Source: Closterium sp. NIES-65 (Eukaryota > Streptophyta > Zygnematophyceae > Desmidiales > Closteriaceae). From it: a stretch of DNA of 64,000 nt. The position numbers were made by a program, and so were the translations under genes. Below the pieces are notes generated by a model, which ran no database searches, was not told where the DNA came from, and saw only the letters and a program-made list of their open reading frames with translations. Positions 20,201-29,525 of this stretch are shown here, one piece after another (position 1 is the stretch's first letter; every line of letters begins with the position of its first letter). The DNA lies in the NCBI GenBank assembly GCA_948144175.1, contig CANXME010000532.1, positions 3,099,001-3,163,000 of the forward strand. Direction: 5' to 3'.

Positions 20201-22373
20201 ACCCCCAGAAGCACGAGCGGGAAGATTTTCGCAACGAGCACAGTGGGGACTACACCTCGGCATCGAGAAAAATTACAACGCGTGGAGAATCTTCGACGTC
20301 CACACAAAAGAAACAGTAGCAGCACGAGATGTGATCTTCTACGAACGCCTCACCCTTCAGACGTACCTCGCCAACTTGCACGAGAATCGGGACCTCACCA
20401 GTGGTTTTCGTGGTGACCGAGCCTTCGCGTCAGCAGCGGATGAAGCAAACTGGGATGAGCAGAACGTCGACAACGCATCGGAGGAAGCCGGACCTCTTCC
20501 GTACTGCTCCGTCAACGTGCCCATGGATGAGGATAACCCTCGCGACAGTAACAACGCCGAAGTCTTCTACCATTTCGCCGACAATGGTTACGTAACACCT
20601 GCGACAGTCAACACCAACGAAGCAGAAAGGGTAGGGCCAAATTTCATACCCGACCCAGAAGCGGGAGACGAAGCAGCTTATCCCGAGGATCCAGAACTCC
20701 CTCGATACTCACAGACTGGGCTGCAAATCCTTGGTCTCGTCACCGCAGTCCATGGCGCCACCATTCCTAAGGAGCCTGCGACGGTTCAGCAGGCTCTGGG
20801 GGGGGAACACAGGGAGAAATGGCGTGAAGCCATGGACAAAGAACTTAAGGCACTGGAGGAGCGCAACACCTGGAAAATCGTTCCCATCAGCGTAGCACAA
20901 AACAAGACTATCCTTACCGGAAAATGGGTCTTCCGTGTGAAGACGAAAGCCGACGGCACCATCGACAAATTCAAAGCTCGCTGGGTCGTACGCGGCTTTG
21001 ACCAGGAGCACGGAAGAGATTACACCGAAACCTTCGCTCCGGTCAGCCGTCACACCTCACTCCGAATCCTCATCGCCGTCGCCGCCATGAAGAAAAAGAA
21101 ATTGCGACAAATCGACGTCGCAAACGCATTATTCTACGCACCTGTAGATGCAGAAATCTTCGTCGAGCTCCCGCATGGCTCCCACGGCAAACCCAACCGA
21201 GTCTGTCAACTACTTAAATCGCTCTACGGGATCAAGCAGGCACCGCGACTGTGGCAGCAGTACCTACACGCCCGCCTCATCCGCATCGGTTTCAAACAAC
21301 TCCCGCATGACCAGGGCATGTATCGCCTCACAAAGGGAAGAGACTACGTTCTCCTAATCGTCTACGTGGACGATCTCCTCTACATTGGGTCAACCGACGG
21401 CATCGCCACGTGGTTTGAAGGGGAGCTTCAGAAAGACCTCACGCTCACGGTCTCTTCTACGGTTACGCAGTACCTCGGGCTCAACATCCGCGAGGAAGAA
21501 AATGCAATCTATCTAAGCGCCGAGAAGTACGCCGACACCATCGCGAAACGCTTCGGCCTCACACCAAGCGCCATCTCCACGCCTTACCGCTACACGTCAG
21601 GAACCGAAAAGGGACGATCTACTCTACTCAAGCCCGCCGGCATACGCGACTATCAGAAGAAGCTCGGATGTCTTCTCTTCGCAGCAGTCACATGCCGTCC
21701 CGACTTATCCTACTCCGCGAGCCAGCTCGCCACCTATCTCAAGAAGCCTGAAGCAGAGCATCTGGCGGAACTCGATCGCGCTCTCCACTATTTCGTCAGC
21801 ACCGCGACGATTGGATTAACCTATCACAAAAACGCAACTACACCGACCAAGCTAATCGGCTACGTCGACGCCGATCACGCCGTCGACACCGATAACAGAC
21901 GCTCACGCACCGGCTATGTCTACCGCCTCGAACCTATCGGTCCTATCTCCTGGCAGTCGAGTAAGCAGGAGTTAATCGCACTGTCTTCAGCTGAAGCGGA
22001 ATATATTGCACTCTGCTCAGCCACCAAGGAGGGACTTTACCTTCGCGAACTACTGGAAGAAGCAAAGTTAGCCGAGTTACCCAGCTTCACCGTGTTCTGC
22101 GACAACCAGTCAGCAATTCGCATCGCCAACAAGAACGGCTTCGCAAACAGGACGAAACACATCGCCCTGCGCTATTTCTTCGTGAAGGACGAGATCGAAA
22201 AGGGGAAACTCGATCTGTCATACTGTCCAACATCTGAGATGGCAACCGATTACTTGACCAAGAAGCTCGGAAAGCAGAAGTTCGAATACTGCATGATGCT
22301 GACTGGACAAGGCCACGTCACCTGCGGCGACACTCCAGAAGCGAAGGGGAGTGTTGGAAACAATAAGTCTTAG
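17268..22373 (+). CDS. gag-pol polyprotein of the Copia element
   Basis: Single frame of about 1700 residues. The ATG at 17268 is preferred over 17223, which overlaps the primer site. Order of domains (residues counted from 17223): gag; CCHC knuckle CHICKTSGHPRTHC (about 383-396); protease region near 495; GAG-pre-integrase IWHARTGHASN (about 745); integrase core with SDGGGEY and GVAERMNRTL (about 880-930); reverse transcriptase from NTWKIVPI (about 1215) with YVDDLLYIG (about 1380); RNase H with YVDADHAVDTDNRRSRTGY and SSAEAEYIALC (about 1545-1600). Integrase before reverse transcriptase fixes the Copia order. The stop lies just inside the 3' LTR. Confidence 0.93.
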   Translation: MATNKERSSPNGSSGTTPTPPPASGLQTEEGTAARPRGTSTETPTNHPSDFDQSMMEKFFSFMSFYEQHQQSGPAQTHNSNNGATPMSLDGSSYARGNQQQQPTFAPYERGSISFLPQPSPAQDKPMDALQVQSQFAHVLKLQTSRPFDGKDFFTWSFEFELMMEGAQILGFFDGSLQYPANGTQYEKQQYTYQSMMAYTILLRNITPTEQQNIRSYRNFGNSAELAYGHLKNLYQATDSVNQSRLMAQLTTVEMKPGEKGLAYISRCRELRDKLLRCGGSISEDAFVTVVISGLGPQWRATKAILRAHGRISEAALCAEIHAEQQDIDLQEERHKKRALAPEFAFHTQRRHNNYNNRQQQPKLVPPFCHICKTSGHPRTHCPSRQTTPQRQLRPSSSQVASTQGSPTTTIQASTTSTGQPAQGARNIVNCMVKINDSCTTESPPHYSPEEELDNRTPRRESLHPNPTYAAIAQSEPSGQDTWFLDSCCGQHMCSSGRFVQREHRIQREVIITVANNQNLRTRRQGVVQLQSRETNVILHMSKVLIAEGLGYNLLSVSQLMAKGIHLEADSTTQEFKLYHGRGGLYIGKAVLKNNVFVLDFVPDLGTADSDAIVNFTDWTHPPDLDPDFSLGGFWYSHTIPEAERTRALATIQQTSEAETTSAAAATSAAETTSAAAGTTTPVTVDEAPPTPAQQLNPTQREVHRSANFVASFYSNSDAYQRSPGHRASEEIWHARTGHASNTVLNNTIRAGVLDKDSLLLPDGRELQKARGTCLICPEADLPHRPFAPHHNPSAPAYAPLEKVYNDILYNREPGQVNYNYTITFIDAATRYVWHRNLPSRDMALAAFAAWLPVAERESGTQLKSFQSDGGGEYTSQRFKQFLAKRGIKQLLSLPYAHQQQGVAERMNRTLQNSMPKLLRGMRLPNHQWPAAMDHAVMLHNLLSSSSLPNNASPHLLWTGKQGSTKMLRVFGCMVQYRPPEARAGRFSQRAQWGLHLGIEKNYNAWRIFDVHTKETVAARDVIFYERLTLQTYLANLHENRDLTSGFRGDRAFASAADEANWDEQNVDNASEEAGPLPYCSVNVPMDEDNPRDSNNAEVFYHFADNGYVTPATVNTNEAERVGPNFIPDPEAGDEAAYPEDPELPRYSQTGLQILGLVTAVHGATIPKEPATVQQALGGEHREKWREAMDKELKALEERNTWKIVPISVAQNKTILTGKWVFRVKTKADGTIDKFKARWVVRGFDQEHGRDYTETFAPVSRHTSLRILIAVAAMKKKKLRQIDVANALFYAPVDAEIFVELPHGSHGKPNRVCQLLKSLYGIKQAPRLWQQYLHARLIRIGFKQLPHDQGMYRLTKGRDYVLLIVYVDDLLYIGSTDGIATWFEGELQKDLTLTVSSTVTQYLGLNIREEENAIYLSAEKYADTIAKRFGLTPSAISTPYRYTSGTEKGRSTLLKPAGIRDYQKKLGCLLFAAVTCRPDLSYSASQLATYLKKPEAEHLAELDRALHYFVSTATIGLTYHKNATTPTKLIGYVDADHAVDTDNRRSRTGYVYRLEPIGPISWQSSKQELIALSSAEAEYIALCSATKEGLYLRELLEEAKLAELPSFTVFCDNQSAIRIANKNGFANRTKHIALRYFFVKDEIEKGKLDLSYCPTSEMATDYLTKKLGKQKFEYCMMLTGQGHVTCGDTPEAKGSVGNNKS
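22340..22351 (+). other. Polypurine tract
   Basis: AGCGAAGGGGAG immediately before the right LTR; the usual site for plus-strand DNA priming. Confidence 0.7.
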
Positions 22374-22786
22374 TGCGCTTCTGTCGTGTCAAAACCCAAG
22401 ACACTAGCGAAGCAGTCCGAATCGAAACATCGAGTCAAACCTCGGAGGTTAGGGTAACCGCCTGGAGGTTACGAGAAAGTCAAAGGTCAGCGACCTTTGA
22501 CTCGACAATTACAGCGCGACAGTTAAGGACACACAACTGACTCGTTACAGAGCAGTTGCCCGAGTCGCACTGTATCGAATCGCAACAGCAATACAGTTAT
22601 CTATCTATTCGTATTCCCTGTACCCTTATATAAGACCTTGTATTTGCTTGTTTAATTTAATATACTTTGCTCTCACACACCAGTGCAAGGTCGGTTCACA
22701 AGTTTCATTAAACGCTTCCGCTATTACAAGTTTCCTACCCAGAGTTATCCTCTGCAAAGATCCTTAAGGGCCTTCTCAGCCCAACA
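22352..22786 (+). repeat. 3' LTR of the 435-bp-LTR Copia
   Basis: Same length and termini as the left LTR, about 1.1% different from it, followed by the CCTCT target repeat. Confidence 0.95.
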
Positions 22787-22791
22787 CCTCT

Positions 22792-23308
22792 AAGGACGCA
22801 TACAAGACCAACATAGCATCAATTGAAGCATACACACACATGCACACACGCACGCACCCTCACCACGATCACAGGTGACATGACACGTCGGTATACCAAC
22901 TTCACCCAACAGCAAGCTTTTACTTCTCCGAATACCTGCTAGAATACCCACCAGGCTGTAGCACACTCGCGAGTCAGCCCCAAGTCTATGCAACTCCTCC
23001 ATGATTCATTCCGCTATGCCAGCTGGCGACGCAGCATTCCTCCCCCACCCTCTTTCTCTCCACTCCCTTCCCTGCCCCCGGGCCATCCATCAGAACTTTT
23101 CGCGCACTCCGAAAACCCCCGCGGGCCGCGAAAAGAGAAGTTGAGGGAATGGGCCAATCGGAACTCGGCAAGAAGTTTCAGCGAGTCGGCAACAGTGAGC
23201 ACAGCGGAATGCCCCCCCCCCCCCAACCCCCCTTTGCTGCCAGTGCATGCACTTTACCCACACACCAGTCCACATGCATGGGCATCCATTAATAGGACTG
23301 CCCACAGC
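22792..23308. other. Intergenic spacer
   Basis: No recognisable gene. A (CACA)n run lies near 22830 and a C-run near 23214. The frames here have no family resemblance that I can name. Confidence 0.4.
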
Positions 23309-24036
23309 GAAAGGGCATGGGGGAGAGAAAGGGCATGGGGGAGAGAAAGGGAATGGGGGAGTGAAAGGGCATGGGGGAGTGAAAGGGCATGGGAGAGAGA
23401 AAGGGCATGGGGGAGTGAAAGGGCATGGGGGAGTGAAAGGGCATGGGGGAGTGAAAGGGCATGGGGGAGTGAAAGGGCATGGGGGAGTGAAAGGGCATGG
23501 GGGAGTGAAAGGGCATGGGGGAGTGAAAGGGCATGGGGGAGTGAAAGGGCATGGGGGAGTGAAAGGGCATGGGGGAGTGAAAGGGCATGGGGGAGTGAAA
23601 GGGCATGGGGGAGTGAAAGGGCATGGGGGAGTGAAAGGGCATGGGGGAGTGAAAGGGCATGGGGGAGTGAAAGGGCATGGGGTAGTGAAAGGGCATGGGG
23701 GAGTGAAAGGGCATGGGGGAGTGAAAGGGCATGGGGGAGTGAAAGGGCATGGGGGAGTGAAAGAGCATGGGGGAGTGAAAGGGCATGGGGGAGTGAAAGG
23801 GCATGGGGGAGTGAAAGGGCACGGGGGAGTGAAAGGGCATGGGGGAGGGAAAGGGCACGGGGGAGTGAAAGGGCACGGGGGAGTGAAAGGGCATGGGGGA
23901 GTGAAAGGGCATGGGGGAGTGAAAGGGCATGGGGGAGTGAAAGGGCATGGGGGAGTGAAAGGGCATGGGGGAGTGAAAGGGCATGGGGGAGAGAAAGGGC
24001 ATGGGGGAGAGAAAGGGCATGGGGGAGTGAAAGGGC
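23309..24036. repeat. 18-bp minisatellite, about 40 copies
   Basis: Unit GAAAGGGCATGGGGGAGT, very uniform, with rare GAGA for GAGT and ACG for ATG variants. Since 18 is a multiple of three and the unit lacks stops, several frames stay open (SERAWG, KGHGGV, PFTPPC and similar). These are not taken as genes. Confidence 0.96.
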
Positions 24037-24170
24037 TGCATAGAGGTGGCAAGGGCAGTCGTTTCGCTCCAACCATGAGAGAGTGGTTGCGTTCCTTACT
24101 TTCTCCCCACACCCATCCCTTCTTCCCTATCCCTTCACCTCTCCACCTCTCAATAAGCACGCAAACGGTC

Positions 24171-24440
24171 TGTCACCTGCACACAGGTCAACAATCCCAC
24201 GCCCTTGGCCATGGGCAGCAGTGGCCGGCGCTGCACCAACCCTCTCACAAAATCCAGTGACGAGCACCCACCCCCAAGCGCCCACGTGAACTCCCACGCG
24301 CCCACATGCACCCTTATCACACCCTCTCACCTGCCCACATGTCACCAGCCGCATTCCCTTGGGCATGAGCAGTAGTGCTGGCGCTGCACCAACTCTCTCA
24401 CAATAATTTAGCGACAAGCACCCACCTCCCCCATGCGTCC
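24171..24440 (-). repeat. Tandem pair of an RCC1-locus segment, 154-bp spacing
   Basis: Two similar stretches of about 95 bp (24171-24267 and 24325-24421 on the plus strand) share GGCGCTGCACCAAC, CTCTCACAA and GCACCCACC. On the minus strand both read ERVGAAPA and end at an AGGTGA donor-like site. Confidence 0.75.
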
Positions 24441-24554
24441 CTCTCCAAACTCCCCTCCAAACAGCCCTCCTTCTTGTTTCATATTTATTTTCATAGCATA
24501 CATCGATTAGTAAGCACGCACCACAAGCCACCTGTGTCACTGACACTCCTTCAA

Positions 24555-25042
24555 GCGCCACCACCCACTTTAGCACCACCACCCGCTTTAGCACCACCAC
24601 CCGCTTTAGCACCACCACCCGCTTTAGCACCACCACCCGCTTTAGCACCACCACCCACTTTAGCACCACCCCCCGCTTTAGCACCACCCCCCGCTTTAGC
24701 ACCACCCCCCGCTTTAGCACCACCCCCCGCTTTAGCGCCACCCCCCGCTTTAGCGCCACCACCCGCTTTAGCGCCACCACCCGCTTTAGCGCCACCACCC
24801 GCTTTAGCACCACCACCGGCTTTAGCGCCACCACCGGCTTTAGCGCCACCACCGGCTTTAGCGCCACCACCGGCTTTAGCGCCACCACCGGCTTTAGCAC
24901 CACCACCGGCTTTAGCACCACCACCAGCTTTAGCACCACCACCAGCTTTAGCACCACCACCCGCTTTAGCGCCACCACCCGCTTTAGCACCACCACCGGC
25001 TTTAGCACCACCACCCGCTTTAGCGCCACCACCCGCTTTAGC
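24555..25042. repeat. 18-bp minisatellite, about 27 copies
   Basis: Unit GCACCACCACCCGCTTTA with GCG/GCA and CCG/CCC/CCA variants. It lies among the RCC1-like segments, probably in an intron. The Leu-Ala-Pro-Pro-Pro-Ala frame is a by-product of the repeat. Confidence 0.95.
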
Positions 25043-25079
25043 ACAACCTCACACGTGCCGCCGCTGGCCTGCAACGTTT

Positions 25080-25230
25080 GGTGCCCCAGCTGCCCCAGTA
25101 ACCCCCGTCCCCAGGTGTACCTGTCCATGCACAGTTAGAACGGGGAACGCGGCCAGAATGGTGCATGCCCATACGGAACTGAGTTGGCACGCCTTCCCCT
25201 GTGTGTGTGTGCCCCAGCTGCCCCAGTGAA
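25080..25230 (-). repeat. Tandem pair of a GQLGH-coding segment, 128-bp spacing
   Basis: GTGCCCCAGCTGCCCCAGT occurs at 25081-25099 and 25209-25227 with similar flanks. On the minus strand both copies can read W/G-x-GQLGH, the core of an RCC1 repeat. Confidence 0.75.
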
Positions 25231-26078
25231 CCCCATTCCAGCTCATCTGAAGATCTCCGTTCACTCACCGATCTACCCTGCCGTCAGCAGCAGCGGTGTG
25301 GAACCATCCTCCACACTCACATGCCACGGCAACCCTACAAGTAGATCTATTGTGAATCCAAAACCTACTGCCCCCTTCCCACCCACCCTCCCCTCCTCTA
25401 CTCACATTTCCCCCCCGGCGTCAACAGCAGTAGTGTGAAGTGAAATCCCCCACATGCCACGGCCACCATAAGCTGATATCTATGCCATCGGGGCAGGTCA
25501 GGGGAGATTCGTCCACGAAGCGCTGCAAGGAGGTCCCTAGGTGCGGCTTTTGCAGCCCGTCACACGCCCTGCCGATTCACATCTGCCCTTGCTCGTTGTA
25601 GCCTGGGGGTGTGTGTGTGTGGGGGGGAGAGGGGAGGGTGGGGGGTGAGAGGAAGTATGGAGAGAGGGAGGGAGGGGCGGTTAGAGATGCATCGTTCCTG
25701 ACTTGCTGGAAGGAGGTCACTAGGTGCAACCTTTTGAGTCGACTTAAAAGTCAGGTGCGGCTGCTGCAGTCCGTCATACGCCCTGCCTGCCCATGCCCAA
25801 CTGCCCATGCTCGTTGTAGCCTTGGAAGGGACTAGTAGTATACATCGTTCCTGACTTGCATGGGTAGGAGGCGAGTGCTGGGAGCATCAGCAACACATGA
25901 ATTAAATGCTTGCATTCAACCATACCATGCCATTCTTGACCCCCTTCGCTAGTATTTCTTCTGCCCGCACTAACGCCATGCCTGCATCTCCCACCCCACC
26001 ACACCATGCCTTGCCATGCTTACCCTCTCCCACCCACCCCAAATCCGCAGCAGACTGGTGTTACACACAGCAGCAGAG

Positions 26079-26692
26079 AAGGCTCTCTAAAGCGCTACCT
26101 ACGCAAGGTAGCGACTTACGGGAAGAAAGGGTTGGAAGGGATGATTGTTGATTGGTCCACAATTGTGAATCACCACCCACTAAAAGACAAACAAGGTTGG
26201 GAACCAACCCAACCTTTGCATTGGTGGACATTCAAACCAATAACATTTCAATGCTGCTGTTACAAGTTACAACAGGTAACCAGGCAATTCTTATCACAAA
26301 TAAGTTGCTCTCATTGATTGCAAATCCAACCAACATGCCACCTAAGCAAACTCACCTTAAGGAGCTCCTTGCCCTTGTTGCCATGGAGGAGGTGGAGCTC
26401 CCCAAGGGGTATTGAGGAAGGGGTTTGGAGCTCCAAGGCTCATTCTCTCATTCCCAACTCCAATTGATCAATTTTGGAAATGGGATTTCTCTCTAAGTAC
26501 AGAACTTTTCCCTCACAAGTGCTCTAAGCTCCAAATATCCCTTTGGTGGAAGCTACTCTATCACTCTCCAAGCTTCAACTACCAAGTCTAGAAGACTCAA
26601 AGCTATCTTAGGAGCTAGTTTACCTTGTGTGTTTTATTGTTGGCGTTTTTATAAGCCTACTAGTGACCCTTTTGTGGGCATTCATTTATAAG
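26079..26692 (+). repeat. Left LTR copy of the chromovirus
   Basis: 614 bp nearly identical to 34324-34937. The outer edge differs from the right copy, and about 20 bp before it begin TGTTACAC. Confidence 0.85.
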
Positions 26693-27151
26693 TTTCTAGA
26701 TCCTCGATCTAGAATAGTCCCAAGCTCTTTCTTTAAGAAGAGTTGAGAAACTCCTAAGATCAAGAAGTCTTCTTCAAGGATTTCCAAGATATAAAAGCTC
26801 TTTGAGCTTTAAGAGAATTTATTTCTCTGCCCACCTTCTTGGTGGAAGACTCATTGCTATTTTTATAATAGCAGAGTGTTACAGATCTAAGAGATTTGTT
26901 AAAAGATTCCTCTAACTTTGCTCTTTGAGCAATTTGGGGAACCCTCTCTATTTCCTTCTTGGAATAGAAGACTTATTTAACAACTCTTATTCTGTACTTT
27001 TCTCTTTGTGAGAATATTGATCTATTAAAAGATTTCTGAAATTTTCAGATTTTCTTGCCTATCACTTAGGTGATAGAGGACTCTTATAAAGATCATATTT
27101 TCTTAACAAAGAAGAAACACTCTCCTTAAGCTTCATCTTAACAACTCTTCC

Positions 27152-28127
27152 ATGGCTACTCCTCATGAGGAAGCACCAAAGGGGGATGTCCCTATGACCT
27201 CAGTTGATGATCTGGAAGACTTTCCAGACCTTGACCTTAATGCTGAGGATGGCATAGGAGACCTTCCTGTGGAAGAGGAAGAAGCACTGGGAAACCAGGA
27301 GGAGAATGGAGAGCAGGAAGGGCTTGATGATGTCGGCACGGATGATAACTTCCTGGAGGAGTTTGAAAAACTTCAAACCACGGTGACCGAACAAGCATCT
27401 TCCTTGCTGCAGCAGAAACGCAGGGTCAATGAGCTTGAGGCTCAAGTTGCTGAGCAGAAAGTTTCAATTGAAACAATCCAGGCTCAGCTTACCAAAGTCA
27501 CTGCCTAGGCTCGTCAGTTTAAGAGGTCTCTTGGCCTCAAGAACAACCAGATCAAGAGCCTTGAGGACACCCTGCAGCAGCTAAGTGCTACGTGCATCAG
27601 TCTTGAATCGACTTGCACGACGCTGGAAGCTCAGTATAGGCAGCTCAGGAGGGGACCAATATATCGCCCCCCTCCTAACAATGGGCGGCCTTCTACTTCT
27701 TCCGGAGCTCCAACAGAGCACCAGATGTCGCCTGACGCATCCGCATTTGGGTCGCTCTCCACTGCCTTGCCGATTTTCATTCATGGCAAGACATGCGTGG
27801 AATCTTGGCTTCCGCCTGGATAACGGGGATGAAGGCCCTAGTGGCCAGAACAATGCGGCGCAACCTTCTAATGGGAAGGGCCCTTGGAAGAAGAGGCCTT
27901 TCCAGCCGCAGAGCCAGCAGAATGGCCCTCAGCCTAAGAAGCCCTTTCACCAGGGTGGCCAGCAGAGGAACAGCACTCCTTTCTGCACCTACTGCAAGAA
28001 GAAGGGTCATACGAAGGGACAGTGCCGTACGCTGAAAAGGTCTGAAGATTCTGGCAAGCCGCAGCAGGCAAACAAGAAGGGAGATGGACCTTCAGGCTCG
28101 CGCAAGGATTTTCACAAGTCCAACTAG
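27152..28127 (+). pseudogene. Chromovirus gag part
   Basis: Starts at ATG 27152. An acidic N-terminus and a coiled-coil-like stretch (LQQKRRVNELEAQVAEQKVS) are followed by a CCHC knuckle CTYCKKKGHTKGQC near 27990. Shell protein of the element; broken. Confidence 0.75.
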
Positions 28128-28234
28128 GGTGTGGGTACCTAGCTGGACAGGTAGATCGAGGTGATGAAGCTTACGTCCTTCATGACGATGATCTATTAAA
28201 GCTAGAGAAACTTGCTGAGTGCAAAATCTCTTGT

Positions 28235-29525
28235 TTGTTTGCTTCTTTTTTGAGTGAAAATTCTGTTTTCCTACCTCGATTGCACCCACTTACACAACTA
28301 TCTATCAAAACAATGAGAGATAAGTTCTCTGTCATTTGCTGCAACGTAGATGCATTGCCCTCCGTAATGGAACTGGTGGGTCGTTGCACCCAGGAGCACC
28401 CATTGACTTCGGTCAGTCTGGTGACTCGAACAATCAAAGGCAAACACTTCCCCATGCTTAAGGGATGGACGGTACTTGCCGCGTGGGACAAGGGATATCA
28501 CATGTGGTGGCCTGACACTCGATCCTATGGTCGAGCAAAACACAATGTCAAGGCATACTATCTCCCACCAACTCGCATCGTTGCATGCCCCATTCGACCA
28601 AAACATCAACAAAACCTATTGCTGGTGGGTCGAATAGACGGGGATGAAGCGAAGATTCTTGTTGATACGGGCGCGACTGTTTCTATTTTCGATGAAAACA
28701 GAGCCACAAGTCGTGGGGTCCTCGTTGAAAGGCCGTTTTGCCCCATTCGTCTTGGTGACGATCGAGTCATCCCAAGCAAAGGGCAGACACGTATCAATAT
28801 GGAAATTCAAGGCTATAACGAGACCATTAACGTTTACGTCCTTCCATTACTGGCAGGCGTAGACCTTGTTCTCGGAATGGACTGGCTTCGAGCTAATGAG
28901 GTCATCCTTGATTTTCAACACAACACAGTAACTTTCACTAAGAATGGTGTTGTGGTTCGGTGGCATGTTTCAGGGGATGTAAACATTGTTGATGCCCCAC
29001 GTTCTGATCGCCCCGACGTCCAGTTCGCCCTTGCGAATCAATTTGGGCAGGATGCAAAATTAGCTGATACACTATTTATTGTACAGCTAGAGGAAACCAC
29101 ACAATCGTCTCCTGAGATCGAGGACTTTCCTCCTCAGATGAAGGCTCTGGCGGAGGAATTCAAGGAGGTTTTCGAACCAATTCCTGATGGACTTCCCCCA
29201 GACCGCGCTGTGGGTCATACCATACCAGTGGAGCCTGGAAAGGCACCACCGTTTAGACCTCTGTATCGCCTCAGTCCAGCTGAGTACGAAGAGGCTAAGC
29301 AACAAATCGAGGACTATATGAAAAAGGGATGGATTGAACCAAGCGCATCACCATACGGTGCACCAATCTTGTTTGTTAACAAGAAGGGCGGAGGCCTACG
29401 CATGTGCGTCGACTATCGCGCCTTAAACAAGATAACAATTAAGAACCGATATCCGCTGCCTCGCATTAAGGATCTGTTTGATCGCCTCCAGGGTGCCCAA
29501 TGGTTTAGCGCATTGGACCTCGCTG
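28235..29525 (+). pseudogene. Chromovirus protease and first part of reverse transcriptase
   Basis: [12 protein letters not shown] near 28660 is the aspartic protease site. [20 protein letters not shown] near 29400 and WFSALDLA at the end belong to reverse transcriptase, which is interrupted there by the nested Copia. Confidence 0.85.

Larger units (their letters stand above)
16784..22786 (+). mobile_element. Copia LTR retrotransposon, looks whole
   Basis: Fossil of the Ty1/Copia superfamily with all parts in place: two 435-bp LTRs (TG...CA), primer site next to the left LTR, one long gag-pol frame, purine tract before the right LTR, and 5-bp target duplication CCTCT at 16779-16783 and 22787-22791. 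The LTRs differ at about 5 of 435 positions (about 1.1%), so the insertion is recent. No breaks were noticed in the coding region. It differs in LTR length, gag and zinc knuckle from the other Copia elements here, so it is another lineage. Confidence 0.96.
24171..25870 (-). pseudogene. Degenerate downstream segments of an RCC1-repeat gene
   Basis: On the minus strand, short blocks resemble RCC1 propeller repeats: GYNEHGQLGMG (about 25840-25800), GYNEQGQ (about 25606), EWGSLGQLGHT (about 25235-25205), YTWGRGLLGQLGH (about 25120-25083), TQVACGACLL (about 24530-24500) and MRLVTCG (about 24350-24330). They lie downstream of, and in the same direction as, the clear RCC1 exon at 35525. Most blocks occur twice in tandem, with spacings of about 128 to 240 bp. 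Several copies hold stops soon after the motif (for example after GMGRQGV), and exon edges cannot be chained into one frame by eye. So this is either a decaying gene or a badly interrupted one. Confidence 0.5.

Noticed and set aside
22790-23171. Minus-strand frames (MEELHRLGADS..., MPSSDWPIPST...) as last RCC1 exons
   Set aside because: No RCC1 motif such as GxLxxWG or ACG was visible, so they were not added to the gene.
23090-24260. Proline/glycine-rich proteins over the 18-bp array
   Set aside because: The unit length is a multiple of three, so several frames open together; no flanking coding signal.
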